A stretch of 64,000 nucleotides of DNA from DASSNU01 sp035701265 (GTDB taxonomy: Bacteria > Gemmatimonadota > Gemmatimonadetes > Gemmatimonadales > Gemmatimonadaceae). Below are positions 40,556-49,832 of this stretch, piece after piece (position 1 is the first letter of the stretch; each line of letters starts with the position of its first letter). The translations under genes and the position numbers were made by a program. The notes under the pieces are model-generated. The model had not been told where the DNA came from. It was given only the letters and a program-made list of their open reading frames with translations, and searched no databases. The stretch covers positions 124,001 through 188,000 of the forward strand of contig DASSNU010000009.1 in the NCBI GenBank assembly GCA_035701265.1, in the 5' to 3' direction.

Positions 40556-42955
40556 ATGCCGGAATTGTCGTTCGCACAACATCGAAGACACACTTCACGC
40601 CACACCCTCGCTTCGTCGCGCGCATCGCTCTGGTCGATGCTCGCGGCAGTCGTCGTCGCCACAATCGTCGCCCCCACCGCCGCGCGCGCCCAACTCCCTG
40701 ACACAGCGCCGGGAAGCATCGCCGGCCGCGTGCTCTCCACCGACAAGAACGCGCCGGTGGCCGGCGCCATCGTCTCCGTAGACGGTACACGACTCGGTGC
40801 AGAGGCCGGCGCCGATGGCCGCTTCCGCATCGACGGCGTTCCGCCGGGCACGCATGCCGTCACCACGCGCTTCGTGGGATTCGCCACCGCGCACGACACG
40901 GTCACGGTCACATCGGGCGAGACGGTCCACGTGGACGTTCGTCTCGAGCCGCAGGCGGCGGTCCTCTCGACGGTCACCGTGATCGGCAGCCAGTCGGATC
41001 TCCGTGAGACGCGCGTGCGCATGGAGCGGATCCCCGGCGCGGTGGCGCTCGTTCCGCCGGAGGAGATCCGCGCCACGCGCCAGGCCAACCTCAAAGACGT
41101 GCTCGAGTTCACACCGGGCGTGTACGTGCAACCGCGCTACGGCGCGGCCGACGAAAGTCAGATCTCCGTGCGCGGCTCGGGGCTCCGCAACAACTTCCAC
41201 GCGCGCGGCATCAACCTGCTCGTCAACGGCATGCCGTACCGCAACGCCGATGGCTTCACCGACTTCGAGTCGCTGGAGCTCCTCACCACCGAGTCGATCG
41301 AGGTCTACAAGGGAGCGAACGCGCTGCGCTACGGCGGCTCCACGCTGGGCGGCGCCATCAACCTGTCCACGAAGACGGGGTACACCGCGCAGCCGATCAG
41401 CTTCTATTCGCAGGGCGGCGCCTTCGGCTTCCTCAAGACGCAGCTCTCCTCCGGGCGCACGGTCGGCAACTTCGACTACTACGCGAGCTACGCGCGCACC
41501 AAGATGGAGAACTTCCGCCAGTGGGCCGACCAGCGGCGCGATCGCGTGAACCTGCACGCAGGCTACCGGCTCTCGCCCACGCTCGATGCGCGCGCGTTCT
41601 ACTTCTTCGCGCACGTGCAGGAGCATCTCCCCGGCGCGCTCACGCGCGACGAGATGGCCGCCGACCCGGAGCAGGCGGCGACGGCGAACGTGAACGACCG
41701 GTGGGGGCGGACGTACGATCTCCACCACGTGGGTCTCCAGCTCCGCGCGCAGCTCACGCCGCAGCAGCGGCTGGAGGTGAGCCCGTACGTGCAGTATCGC
41801 GACATCGACCACCCGATCTTCGAGGTGATCAACCAGGTGAGTCGCGACTACGGCCTCGAGGTGCGCTACGAGAACACCGCCCCCCTCGCGGGCCTGCGCA
41901 ATCGCTTTACCCTCGGCGTGCAGCCGGCATACGAGAACATGGACAACCGGCAGTTCGTGAACGAACAGGGACGTCACGGCGCGCTCACGCGCAACGAGAA
42001 GGACAGGGTGTTCAACCTCGGCACCTACGCCGAGGACGCGCTGAGCGTCACCGGCCGCCTCACCGCGCTGCTGGGGGCGCGTTACGATCGCTCGCGTCGC
42101 ACGGTGGACGACTTCTTCCTCTCCAACGGCGATCAGTCGGACGAGCGCACGTACACGCCCGTGAGCCCGCGCGTTGGACTGCTCTACGACGTTCCGGCCA
42201 TGGGCGGAAGTCTCTTCGCCAACGCCAGCCGCACGGTGGAGCCTCCGCTCCTGCTCGAGCTCTCCAGCTTCGGCAATCCGGGCGGGTTCATCGATCTCGA
42301 TGCGCAGAAGGCATGGCAGTACGAGGTCGGCGCGCGCGGACGCCGTTCCGGTCTCGCGTGGGAGATGTCGCTGTACGATGTGGAGCTCCGCGACGAGATC
42401 CTCAACCTGAACGTCGAGCCGTTCGTCGGCGCGCCCTTCACCGTGCCCACGTATCGCAACGCGGATCGCACGCGCCACTACGGGCTGGAGGCAGGACTCG
42501 CCTGGCAGCTTCCCGGTGCCGTGTTCGTCCGCAACCGCGCGGATCAATTGCACGATCATCTCACCGCGCGTCTGGCCTACACCCTGGCGCGCTACCGCTA
42601 CGTCTCCGACTCCGCCTTCGACGGCAACGACATTCCCGGCGCGCCGCCGCACTATGTGGTTGCCGAGTTGAAGTACGATCACCCGGCCAACTTCTCGGTG
42701 GCGCCGCGCGTGGAGTGGGTGCCCGCGTCGTACTTTGTGAACAGCGACAACACCGTGAAGAACGACGGCTGGGCCACGCTCGGCGTGCGCGCGGAGTGGA
42801 CCATCGACCGCGCCGGGCTCACGGCATTCGTGGAGGGACGCAACCTGTTCGATAGGCACTACGCGGGATCGGTGCAGGTGGACAACGCCGACGGCCGCTT
42901 CTTCGAGCCGGCCGACGGACGCAGTCTGTACGCGGGCTTCCGGTGGTCGCAGTGA
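40556..42955 (+). CDS. TonB-dependent outer-membrane receptor, probably for copper
   Basis: A 799-residue outer-membrane transporter. A signal peptide ends APTAARAQ. About residues 45-130 are a carboxypeptidase-regulatory-like beta-sandwich (GSIAGRVLSTDKNAPVAGAIVSVDG). The plug follows with IPGAVALVPPEEIRATRQANLKDVLEFTPGVYVQPRYGAADESQISVRGSGLRNNFHARGINLLVNG, and the barrel from about 290. TonB energy via ExbB/D is required; none is encoded here. The substrate is inferred from the CopC-CopD and YcnI genes overlapping or following it by 4 bases each; some relatives (OprC/NosA-like) carry copper. Iron or another ligand cannot be excluded. Confidence 0.88.
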   Translation: MPELSFAQHRRHTSRHTLASSRASLWSMLAAVVVATIVAPTAARAQLPDTAPGSIAGRVLSTDKNAPVAGAIVSVDGTRLGAEAGADGRFRIDGVPPGTHAVTTRFVGFATAHDTVTVTSGETVHVDVRLEPQAAVLSTVTVIGSQSDLRETRVRMERIPGAVALVPPEEIRATRQANLKDVLEFTPGVYVQPRYGAADESQISVRGSGLRNNFHARGINLLVNGMPYRNADGFTDFESLELLTTESIEVYKGANALRYGGSTLGGAINLSTKTGYTAQPISFYSQGGAFGFLKTQLSSGRTVGNFDYYASYARTKMENFRQWADQRRDRVNLHAGYRLSPTLDARAFYFFAHVQEHLPGALTRDEMAADPEQAATANVNDRWGRTYDLHHVGLQLRAQLTPQQRLEVSPYVQYRDIDHPIFEVINQVSRDYGLEVRYENTAPLAGLRNRFTLGVQPAYENMDNRQFVNEQGRHGALTRNEKDRVFNLGTYAEDALSVTGRLTALLGARYDRSRRTVDDFFLSNGDQSDERTYTPVSPRVGLLYDVPAMGGSLFANASRTVEPPLLLELSSFGNPGGFIDLDAQKAWQYEVGARGRRSGLAWEMSLYDVELRDEILNLNVEPFVGAPFTVPTYRNADRTRHYGLEAGLAWQLPGAVFVRNRADQLHDHLTARLAYTLARYRYVSDSAFDGNDIPGAPPHYVVAELKYDHPANFSVAPRVEWVPASYFVNSDNTVKNDGWATLGVRAEWTIDRAGLTAFVEGRNLFDRHYAGSVQVDNADGRFFEPADGRSLYAGFRWSQ

Positions 42956-44328
42956 CGAATACGCCGAAGCGTGCGTCCGTGCGCGCGTTCGTGCGCGCGG
43001 TCGTGCTCGCAGCATGCTGCGCGCTCGTGCTCGGTACCGGCGTCGACCCGGCGCGCGCCGCGGCGTTCATGCACGCGACGCTCATCTCCTCGGAGCCGGC
43101 GGCGGACGCGGTGCTGGCGCGCGCGCCGCGTCGCGTGCGGCTCGTCTTCAGCGAGCCCATCGAGCCCACGCTCGCGCGCGTGTCGCTCATCGCGCAGGAC
43201 GGCGACGTGCAGCCGCTCGCGCCGACCGGCGACCCCACCGATGTGCACGCGCTGCTCGCGCCGACCGACTCGCTCGCGATGGGCGCCTATCGCGTGGCGT
43301 GGCGCATCGTCTCCGCCGATGGCCACCCCGTACAGGGGAGCTTCGTCTTCTTCGTGGGTGGAGCGGACACCGCGAGCATGCGCGCCGAGCCGCCGCCGGT
43401 GCCACCGGGCGCACTCTCCAGCGGCGCGGCGCCGCGGCGGCCGTCGGTGGCGGGCGCGCCGCTCGTTCCCGCACTCCTCCGCGGACTCGCGCTCGGAGCA
43501 CTGGCGGCGCTGGGCGGCGTGCTACTCTTCCTTGCCATCACGGGTGCCGGTCGCGCGTCGCGCCCCACGCGCCTCGCCACCTGGCTGGCGGTGGCCACAC
43601 CGGTACTCCTCATCGCGCACGCGCTCGCGTGGATCGTCCACGTCTCCCCCGACCACGCGCTCAGCGCGGCCAGCGCATCCACCGCGCTCCGGATCGCGGT
43701 GGGACGCGTGGAGCTCTGGCGCGTCGGGTTCTCTCTCCTGGCACTCTGGGCACTGGTACTCGCTCGGCGCCCGCGGCTGGCACTGCTCTTCGCGGCAGGC
43801 GCGCTCATCGCGAGCGGAGACGCCGGTCACTCGGCGGCGATCAGTCCCGCATGGATGTTCCCGTCCAAGGCGCTGCACCTGGTGGGCGTGTCCGCGTGGC
43901 TGGGCGGCTTGCTCTGGCTCCTCGTGCGTGAGCGCGACGATCTCCCCCGTTTCGCCGCGGAGGCCGGGCGCGTTTCCGCGATCGCGCTCGCGGCGGCCAT
44001 CGTCGTGGCGGCATCGGGCGTCGTGCAGGCGCTGATCGTGCTCCCCACGCCCGCGGATCTCTTCCGCTCCGCGTACGGCGCCATCACCCTCGCAAAGGTT
44101 GCCGGGTTCGGCGGACTGATCGCGTTCGGCGCGTACCACCGCTATCGCGTGCTCCCACGCCTCACCCATGACGGCACACCGCTCACCCTACGCCGCTCGG
44201 TGTCGCGCGAGGTGACGCTCATGTGCATCGTGGTGCTGCTCGGTGGACTGCTCGCCTACGTACCGCCCCCGGCGGCGCACCATTCCGCAACGATGCACCA
44301 TTCCGCAACTCACGGATCGATGCCATGA
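42952..44328 (+). CDS. CopC-CopD fusion copper protein
   Basis: A 458-residue protein. GTG 42952 overlaps the receptor's TGA (GTGA). After a signal peptide ending RAAAF comes CopC: MHATLISSEPAADAVLARAPRRVRLVFSEPIEPTLARVSLIAQDGD, ending VSADGHPVQGSFVFFVGG, with the Cu-ligand His near the N-terminus and in DGH. From about residue 165 eight membrane helices form CopD (GVLLFLAITGAGRASRPTRLATWLAVATPVLLIAHALAWIVHV; SAAISPAWMFPSKALHLVGVSAWLGGLLWLL). The last helix ends with a His/Met tail (HHSATMHHSATHGSM). CopC holds periplasmic Cu and CopD imports it. The fused form is common outside Proteobacteria. Confidence 0.93.
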   Translation: MTNTPKRASVRAFVRAVVLAACCALVLGTGVDPARAAAFMHATLISSEPAADAVLARAPRRVRLVFSEPIEPTLARVSLIAQDGDVQPLAPTGDPTDVHALLAPTDSLAMGAYRVAWRIVSADGHPVQGSFVFFVGGADTASMRAEPPPVPPGALSSGAAPRRPSVAGAPLVPALLRGLALGALAALGGVLLFLAITGAGRASRPTRLATWLAVATPVLLIAHALAWIVHVSPDHALSAASASTALRIAVGRVELWRVGFSLLALWALVLARRPRLALLFAAGALIASGDAGHSAAISPAWMFPSKALHLVGVSAWLGGLLWLLVRERDDLPRFAAEAGRVSAIALAAAIVVAASGVVQALIVLPTPADLFRSAYGAITLAKVAGFGGLIAFGAYHRYRVLPRLTHDGTPLTLRRSVSREVTLMCIVVLLGGLLAYVPPPAAHHSATMHHSATHGSMP

Positions 44329-45017
44329 CCTTCTCTTCGACCCAGGTGACGCGCGTCCATCATGCCGAGTACGAGCGCGATGCCCTCCACCGCACTCGCG
44401 GTCGCACGCGCGGTGAGGATCGCGCCGCACGCCGTCCCGACTACGCCGCTCGCCGGCGCACGCTCCGCCGGACTGCCGCCTGTGTGATCGTGCTATTGTG
44501 CGCGCTCGCTCTGCCCGCGTCGCTCTTCGCGCACGCGGTCGTCTACCCCAGACGCTCCACGCCGGGCGCGTACGAGAAGTACGTGCTGCGCGTCCCCAAC
44601 GAGAAGAACGTGCCCACCACGCGCGTCGAGATTCGCTTCCCCGCCGACGTACGCGTGGTGTCGTTCGCCGACGTGCCGGGGTGGGAGCTTCACGTGCTCA
44701 CCGATTCGGCGGGACGCGTGACCGGCGCGGTGTGGACAGGCACCCTTCCGCCGGCGCGATTCGTCGAGTTCCCGTTCGTGGCGGTGAATCCGCGGACCGC
44801 GTCGCGCATCGTCTGGCCAGCGTTCCAGACGTATGCCGATGGCGACCGGGTGGAGTGGACGGGCCCCGAGGAGAGCGAGCGCCCGGCGTCGGCGACGGAG
44901 ATCGCGCCGGCCACCGATTCCGGCGGATCGCGGTGGACGCTCTACATGTCAGCGGCGGCGCTCATCCTCGCCCTCATTGGCCTCGGCCTCGCCGCACGCC
45001 CGCGCTCGGCCGCGTGA
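44325..45017 (+). CDS. YcnI-like (DUF1775) copper-associated membrane protein
   Basis: A 230-residue protein from ATG 44325, which overlaps the CopC-CopD stop (ATGA). A long basic N-terminal part leads to a signal helix CVIVLLCALALPASLFAHAVVYPRRSTPGAYEKYVLRVPNEKNVPTTRVEIRFP. The family's mature start is the His in AHAVVYP. Later come VWTGTLPPARFVEFPFVAVNP and a C-terminal membrane anchor ALILALIGLGLAARP. YcnI-type proteins bind Cu(II) by an N-terminal His brace and tryptophan and are linked to CopCD-type genes. The extra basic N-terminal 50 residues are unusual; a later start is possible. Confidence 0.88.
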   Translation: MTFSSTQVTRVHHAEYERDALHRTRGRTRGEDRAARRPDYAARRRTLRRTAACVIVLLCALALPASLFAHAVVYPRRSTPGAYEKYVLRVPNEKNVPTTRVEIRFPADVRVVSFADVPGWELHVLTDSAGRVTGAVWTGTLPPARFVEFPFVAVNPRTASRIVWPAFQTYADGDRVEWTGPEESERPASATEIAPATDSGGSRWTLYMSAAALILALIGLGLAARPRSAA

Positions 45018-45023
45018 GTGCAA

Positions 45024-45041
45024 CGCGGCCATGCGGCCGCG
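45024..45041. terminator. Bidirectional hairpin between convergent genes
   Basis: Seven-base arms CGCGGCC and GGCCGCG around a four-base loop lie seven bases after the YcnI stop, opposite the end of the DsbA-NhaA gene. No T-run. Confidence 0.35.
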
Positions 45042-45081
45042 AGCGCGATTCATCCGCAACGCCGTGCGTGAGTGCAGCGCC

Positions 45082-47097
45082 TCAGACGGTCTCCTCGTAC
45101 ACGCTGCTCACCGGCGTCCCGCGCTCCAGCACCTGATCGAGGCGTGCGTCCTCGTCCGAGTCCGCCTGACCTGCTGTCCAGAGCATCGCCGTCCCCATCA
45201 CTCCCGCAACCGCTGACGCGAGAAAGATTCCGACCTTGGCCGCTGCGAAGTTCGATCCGCTGAACGATTGCCCCGCGATGAAGAGCGACATCGTGAACCC
45301 GATCCCGGCCAGCGCTCCCGCTCCTGCCACCTGTCGCCAACTGTATTCCGCTGGCTTCTCGGCGATGCCGAGCCGCACCGCCAGACGCGCACCGGCAATG
45401 ATCCCGGCGAACTTTCCCACCACCAGGGCGATGGCCATCGCGCCGATCAGCCGAAGGTGGCCATGCACGATGTCACTCGACCAGGCGAGCCCCGCGTTGG
45501 CGAGCGCGAACACCGGGAGCACCGCGTAGCTCGACCACGGCTCCACGGCGCGCAGGAGCTTGCTGGCTGGCGACTCGATGCGGTCGTGCACCGCGTCGAG
45601 CGCGTGCAGCGCCGATGCCGACGGGCCGCTCCGCATCACCGCCTCGCCACGATAGCGCGTCTCGGCGTCGATCACCGTCTGCGCCTGCGCCATGAGCGCG
45701 GACAGATTGGCCGGTGGGAGCGTGGGTGTCACCATGGCCACGATCACGCCGGCGAGCGTGGCATGAATCCCCGCCTCGAAGAGCGTGAACCAGAGGAGCA
45801 CGCCGAGCACCGCGTACGGCAGCGCGCGGTAGATGCGCCCGCGGTTGAGCATGACCATCGCTGCCGTAGTGCCGATCGCGGCCACCAACCATCCCGCGTG
45901 CAGCTCGGAGGAATAGAAGAGCGCGACGACCGCGATCGCCACCAGGTCGTCCACGATCACTGCCGCGGTGAGAAAGACGCGCAGCTCCACCGGAACGCGC
46001 GCGCCAAGCATGACGATGAGCGCCACGGCGAACGCGGTATCGGTGGTAATCGTCGCCCCCCACCCATGGTGAAACTGCGCGGGCACGAGCAGCAGGTAGA
46101 TCACCGCTGGCGCGATCATCCCGCCTGTCGCCGCGGCGATCGGCATAGCCGCCGCGCGTGGCGCCGCGAGGCGCCCCACCGTCACCTCACGCTTCACCTC
46201 CAGCCCCACCACCAGGAAGAAGATCGTCAGCATCCCCTGGTTCACCCACTCCAGGAGCGAGAGCGTGAAGGTGTTCCCGCCGAACCGCAGGCCGAGCGGC
46301 TTCTCCCAGAAGGCGAGGAAGGCTGGGCCTCCGCTCGTGTTGCTGATGACGACGGCGAGCACCGTCATCAGCAGGAGCAGCGCGCCGGTGGAGGGAGCCC
46401 ACCGTGCGAAGTCCACGCTCGCCGCGCGCAGGCGATGGCCGGGCGATTGGAGCATCGCCTCGCTGAGCGCGGCCTCGTCCCACGCCCCTTCGTAGCGGCG
46501 GCCGTTGATGAAGAACGTCGGGGTGACGCGCGCGCCGCTCTTGAGTCCGCTCAGTGCATCGTCGCGCACGTGCGCAGTGGCCCGCTGCGCGATCGTCGGA
46601 TCGCGCTCGGTGGCCGGAGGAACGCCGTAGTCGGTGCCGATGCGATCCAGCGCCCCGTCCTCGAAGTCGGGGCCGCACCGCATCAGCTCGTCGTGCACAT
46701 CCCAGAAGCGCCCGCTGGTGGCGTACGTGTATTCCGCCAGCTCCGCCGCATCCTTCGCCTCATCACGGTCGGCGAGCGGGAGATGGCGATAGACGTAGCG
46801 CATCCGGTCGCCGAAGCGGTCGCGCAGATGCCCGATCACTTCGTGCGCGGCGTGACAGTACGAGCAGACGTAGCTGCCGTACTCCACGAGCGTCATTCCC
46901 GCATCCGGAGGACCCAGGATGTGGTCCCGGTCCGGGTCCACCGGCAGGGTCAACCGGCTCGCGCGTGCGTTGGCCACTGGTATTGTTGTGAAGGACAGGA
47001 ACGTCCCCGCGACCTCCGCAAGCGCCGCGCCGGCCATGGCTCCCCCGTCGCGCCACGATTCACGCGAGCGACTCTCGCTGCCGCCGCACACGGCCAT
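45082..47097 (-). CDS. Na+/H+ antiporter NhaA with N-terminal DsbA-like domain
   Basis: A 671-residue membrane protein. Residues about 45-225 are a thioredoxin-fold DsbA-like domain: DHILGPPDAGMTLVEYGSYVCSYCHAAHEV with C78-S-Y-C81, and ARVTPTFFINGRRYEG with the cis-Pro. Residues about 235-650 are NhaA: NTFTLSLLEWVNQGMLTIFFLVVGLEVKRE, WGATITTDTAFAVALIVML and AAVIVDDLVAIAVVALFYS with the paired Asp of the ion site. The antiporter expels Na+ in exchange for H+. The fusion is a known architecture; the N-terminal domain may be in the cytoplasm, as no signal peptide is evident, so its role is unclear. Convergent to the copper genes. Confidence 0.93.
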   Translation of the reverse strand: MAVCGGSESRSRESWRDGGAMAGAALAEVAGTFLSFTTIPVANARASRLTLPVDPDRDHILGPPDAGMTLVEYGSYVCSYCHAAHEVIGHLRDRFGDRMRYVYRHLPLADRDEAKDAAELAEYTYATSGRFWDVHDELMRCGPDFEDGALDRIGTDYGVPPATERDPTIAQRATAHVRDDALSGLKSGARVTPTFFINGRRYEGAWDEAALSEAMLQSPGHRLRAASVDFARWAPSTGALLLLMTVLAVVISNTSGGPAFLAFWEKPLGLRFGGNTFTLSLLEWVNQGMLTIFFLVVGLEVKREVTVGRLAAPRAAAMPIAAATGGMIAPAVIYLLLVPAQFHHGWGATITTDTAFAVALIVMLGARVPVELRVFLTAAVIVDDLVAIAVVALFYSSELHAGWLVAAIGTTAAMVMLNRGRIYRALPYAVLGVLLWFTLFEAGIHATLAGVIVAMVTPTLPPANLSALMAQAQTVIDAETRYRGEAVMRSGPSASALHALDAVHDRIESPASKLLRAVEPWSSYAVLPVFALANAGLAWSSDIVHGHLRLIGAMAIALVVGKFAGIIAGARLAVRLGIAEKPAEYSWRQVAGAGALAGIGFTMSLFIAGQSFSGSNFAAAKVGIFLASAVAGVMGTAMLWTAGQADSDEDARLDQVLERGTPVSSVYEETV

Positions 47098-47307
47098 GCA
47101 CCGCTGGAAGAATCGCGGAAGAGTAAGATGAATTCGCTCATGATAGTGTAAAGTGTGAGGGTGAAGATCGGCCTACGGTGCGGAGTCCGCTGCGGACGCG
47201 ACGGCCCGGCCATGCGCCGCGCCGCGAACCCGTCGCCCCTGTAGACGTTTCACCGGCACGCCGCCGGACATCTCTCTTCCCCTCTCCCCCTGTCCCCCTT
47301 TCCGCGA

Positions 47308-48087
47308 GTGAGGAACATCGTGATCCGCCACTGCACCTCGATCGTCGCCGCCGCCGTCGCTCTCTCTGCCTGGAGCCGTGCCTCGCTCGCGCAGGCGCCC
47401 GCCCCCGCCGCCGACTCGGGGTGGAGCGCGCAGCTGTCCCTTAACGGCTCCCTCTTTTTCGGAAATACCAAGCAGACCACCGTGGCCACCGGCATGGGAC
47501 TCGCGCACGCCGATTCCACGATCGAGCTCAACGCTGCCGGCCGCTTTGCCTACGGCGAGGCCGATCTGCAGGACGAAGGCACCACGGTCACCAAGCGATC
47601 GTGGCTCGGCTCGCTGTCCGCCGATTACCATCCGCTTGCCGTCGTCAGTCCGTTCGTGCTCGCCACGGTGGAGTCGAGCTTCGAGAAACGCGTCGACCTC
47701 CGCGTCAGCGCGGGGATGGGAGCGAAGTACACCTTTCTGAAGGACGACGGCACCAAGCTGGATGCGAGCGTGACGCTGCTGGCCGAGCGTACGACGTTCC
47801 CCGACAGCGCGCTGGCGTCGACGCTGGCCCGGTGGTCGGCGCGCTTCCGCGCGAGCCACACGCTCAACGACCGCGTCTCGATGTCACACGAGACCTTCTA
47901 CCGGCCGGAGCTGGACGCGATCGGGCGCTTCACGCTCACCTCCACCACGAGCATCGCATTCCAGCTCGTGAGCGCGCTCCATCTCGACGTGTCGTTCGTG
48001 GACAACTACGACAGCGAGGCCACCTCGCGCGGCGCGCGCACCAACAACGATGGCCAACTGGTGGCGGGAGTGCTGGCCACGTTCTGA
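47308..48087 (+). CDS. DUF481 outer-membrane beta-barrel-like protein
   Basis: A 259-residue exported protein from GTG 47308. After the signal peptide (ending SLAQAPAPA) come repeated antiparallel strands: WSAQLSLNGSLFFGNTKQTTVATGMGLAHADSTIELNAAGRFAYGEADLQDEGTTVTKRSWLGSLSADYHPLAVVSPFVLATVE. It ends LHLDVSFVDNYDSEATSRGARTNNDGQLVAGVLATF, with the closing strand and terminal Phe of outer-membrane proteins. This is the DUF481 (YdiY-like) salt-stress related family. The last 82 bases overlap the 3' end of the chemoreceptor on the other strand. No ribosome site is clear. Confidence 0.87.
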   Translation: MRNIVIRHCTSIVAAAVALSAWSRASLAQAPAPAADSGWSAQLSLNGSLFFGNTKQTTVATGMGLAHADSTIELNAAGRFAYGEADLQDEGTTVTKRSWLGSLSADYHPLAVVSPFVLATVESSFEKRVDLRVSAGMGAKYTFLKDDGTKLDASVTLLAERTTFPDSALASTLARWSARFRASHTLNDRVSMSHETFYRPELDAIGRFTLTSTTSIAFQLVSALHLDVSFVDNYDSEATSRGARTNNDGQLVAGVLATF

Positions 48088-49832
48088 GCGTCCTCAGCAC
48101 CAGTCCCGTTGCCGCTCTCCACGGCACCGCCGCCGCGCATGCCATCGATCAGCTCGCGCAGCCGCGTGGCGCTCGCCAGCAGCGCGGCGCAGGACGAGCT
48201 CAGCTCCTCCGACGTGGCACTCTGCTCCTGCGACGACGCAGTCACTTGCTCCGCCGCCGACGCGTGATTCTCCGCCGTGGCCGCGATCGCCGACATCGCC
48301 TGGGTAGCTCGCGCCACCGAGCTCGTGCTCTCCCCCGCCGCCTCCACCAGCACGCTCGCGGCGCGGCGTGTGCCGTCGGCGGCCTGGGCGATCGCCTCGA
48401 GCGTCGCATCGAGCTGCCGCGACACGCTCTCGATCTCCCCCACGCGCGCGGCGCTCCCCTGCATGGCTTTCGTGGTGGCTTCCACGCGCGGTACGATCTG
48501 CTCCGTCAGGTCCACCACATCCAGCGTGGCCTGGCGCGCCTGCTCCGCCAGCGCGCGGATCTCCTCCGCCACCACGCCGAATCCGCGCCCGGCGTCCCCC
48601 GCGCGCGCCGCTTCGATCGCCGCGTTGAGCGCAAGCAGGTTCGTCTGCTCCGCCACCGACCCCACCGCGCCCGCGAAGCGATGGATGTCCCCGATCATGC
48701 GATGCAGCTCGTCCACTTCATCCGCCGCGCTGCGCACCGTGCTCCGCACGTCGAGCAGAACCGCCAGCGCCTGATCCACGTCCGCGCGCCGCGTGCTCGC
48801 CGACGCGGCGATCTGCGTGGCCAGCGCATCCACCTCCTGCGCGCCTGCGGTCACCCGCTCGGTGCGATCCGCTACTGCGTGCAGCTCGGTGTCCACCTCG
48901 CGCAGCTGCGACACCTGTCCTTCCGCGCCGGCGGAGATCTCGGCCATGGCCATGGCCACGTGGTTCGCCGCCTCGGACATCGCCTGGGAGATGGACGCGT
49001 ACTGGTCGGCGGACGCCGCCACTTCCTCGGAGCCGTGCGCCACGCCATTCACCATGCGCTCCAGCCATGCCGCGGTGGTGTCGAGCGCGTCCGCCAGGAT
49101 GCGGAACTCCGCAGGCATCGTCGCGCTCACGCGCGCGAACAGCTCGCCGCTGCTCAGTCGTCGCGCATGTGACACGAGGGCGCGGAGCGGGTGATCGATG
49201 GACCGGACGGTGGCCATTCCCACCAGCACGGCGGCCATGAGCGCCGCGATGACCAGTGCCATGAGCAGCATGGACCGCCGCTCCGCATCCGCGCGCAGCG
49301 ACTCCGATGCGCCCGCCACCTTCCGCGCGGTGAACTCGCCCAGTTGATCCAGGCCGGCCAGCACCGATGTCACGATGCGGCGTGCGCTGTCGCCAGCCGC
49401 CCGCGCGCTTTCCATCCGCCCCAGGTCGCGCAAACGGTGCGCGCGCGCGTAGTGCACTTCCGCATCCGACAGCTCGTCGTCGATCCGCGCCAGGAGCGAC
49501 ACCTCGGGCGTCGAGCGCCCGGGGAGCGCTGCCAGTCTGGCCTGCAGCTCGTGCGCGCTGAAGCCGAGTTCGTGAAACTGTGCCTGAGCCGTGCTGTCTC
49601 CGGTCTCCACGTACATCGCGCCGGCCTGCACCTCGCGCGCGATGTCCCCCGCGAGCTGCGCCGAAGAGCGCGCTTCTTCCTGCGTGCCGTCCAGCGTGCG
49701 CCCGATGGTCTCGGACATCGCGGCCAGCGCATGGCGCCCCACCAGCCCTGCAGCAACCATGATGAGCAGCGTGACGCCGAATCCGGCAACCAACCGCGCG
49801 CGAATCGACCAGCTCTGGCGCACGCGACTCAT
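48006..49832 (-). CDS. Methyl-accepting chemotaxis-type receptor
   Basis: A 608-residue transmembrane receptor. N-terminal: membrane helix 1 (LVAGFGVTLLIMVAAGLVG), a four-helix periplasmic domain (about 35-195), membrane helix 2 (SMLLMALVIAALMAAVLVGMAT), a HAMP domain (VRSIDHPLRALVSHARRLSSGELFARV), and the cytoplasmic signalling coil with the conserved tip VAEQTNLLALNAAIEAARAGDAGRGFGVVAEEIRALAEQ. This contacts CheA/CheW, whose genes are not here. No CheR pentapeptide tail. The last 30 residues read through into the DUF481 gene. Its ATG overlaps the stop of the substrate-binding gene (ATGA). Confidence 0.93.
   Translation of the reverse strand: MSRVRQSWSIRARLVAGFGVTLLIMVAAGLVGRHALAAMSETIGRTLDGTQEEARSSAQLAGDIAREVQAGAMYVETGDSTAQAQFHELGFSAHELQARLAALPGRSTPEVSLLARIDDELSDAEVHYARAHRLRDLGRMESARAAGDSARRIVTSVLAGLDQLGEFTARKVAGASESLRADAERRSMLLMALVIAALMAAVLVGMATVRSIDHPLRALVSHARRLSSGELFARVSATMPAEFRILADALDTTAAWLERMVNGVAHGSEEVAASADQYASISQAMSEAANHVAMAMAEISAGAEGQVSQLREVDTELHAVADRTERVTAGAQEVDALATQIAASASTRRADVDQALAVLLDVRSTVRSAADEVDELHRMIGDIHRFAGAVGSVAEQTNLLALNAAIEAARAGDAGRGFGVVAEEIRALAEQARQATLDVVDLTEQIVPRVEATTKAMQGSAARVGEIESVSRQLDATLEAIAQAADGTRRAASVLVEAAGESTSSVARATQAMSAIAATAENHASAAEQVTASSQEQSATSEELSSSCAALLASATRLRELIDGMRGGGAVESGNGTGAEDAQNVASTPATSWPSLLVRAPREVASLS

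Noticed and set aside
40595..43015. 806-codon minus-strand frame opposite the TonB receptor
   Set aside because: The receptor's plug and barrel motifs are clear on the plus strand; the antisense frame has no motif.
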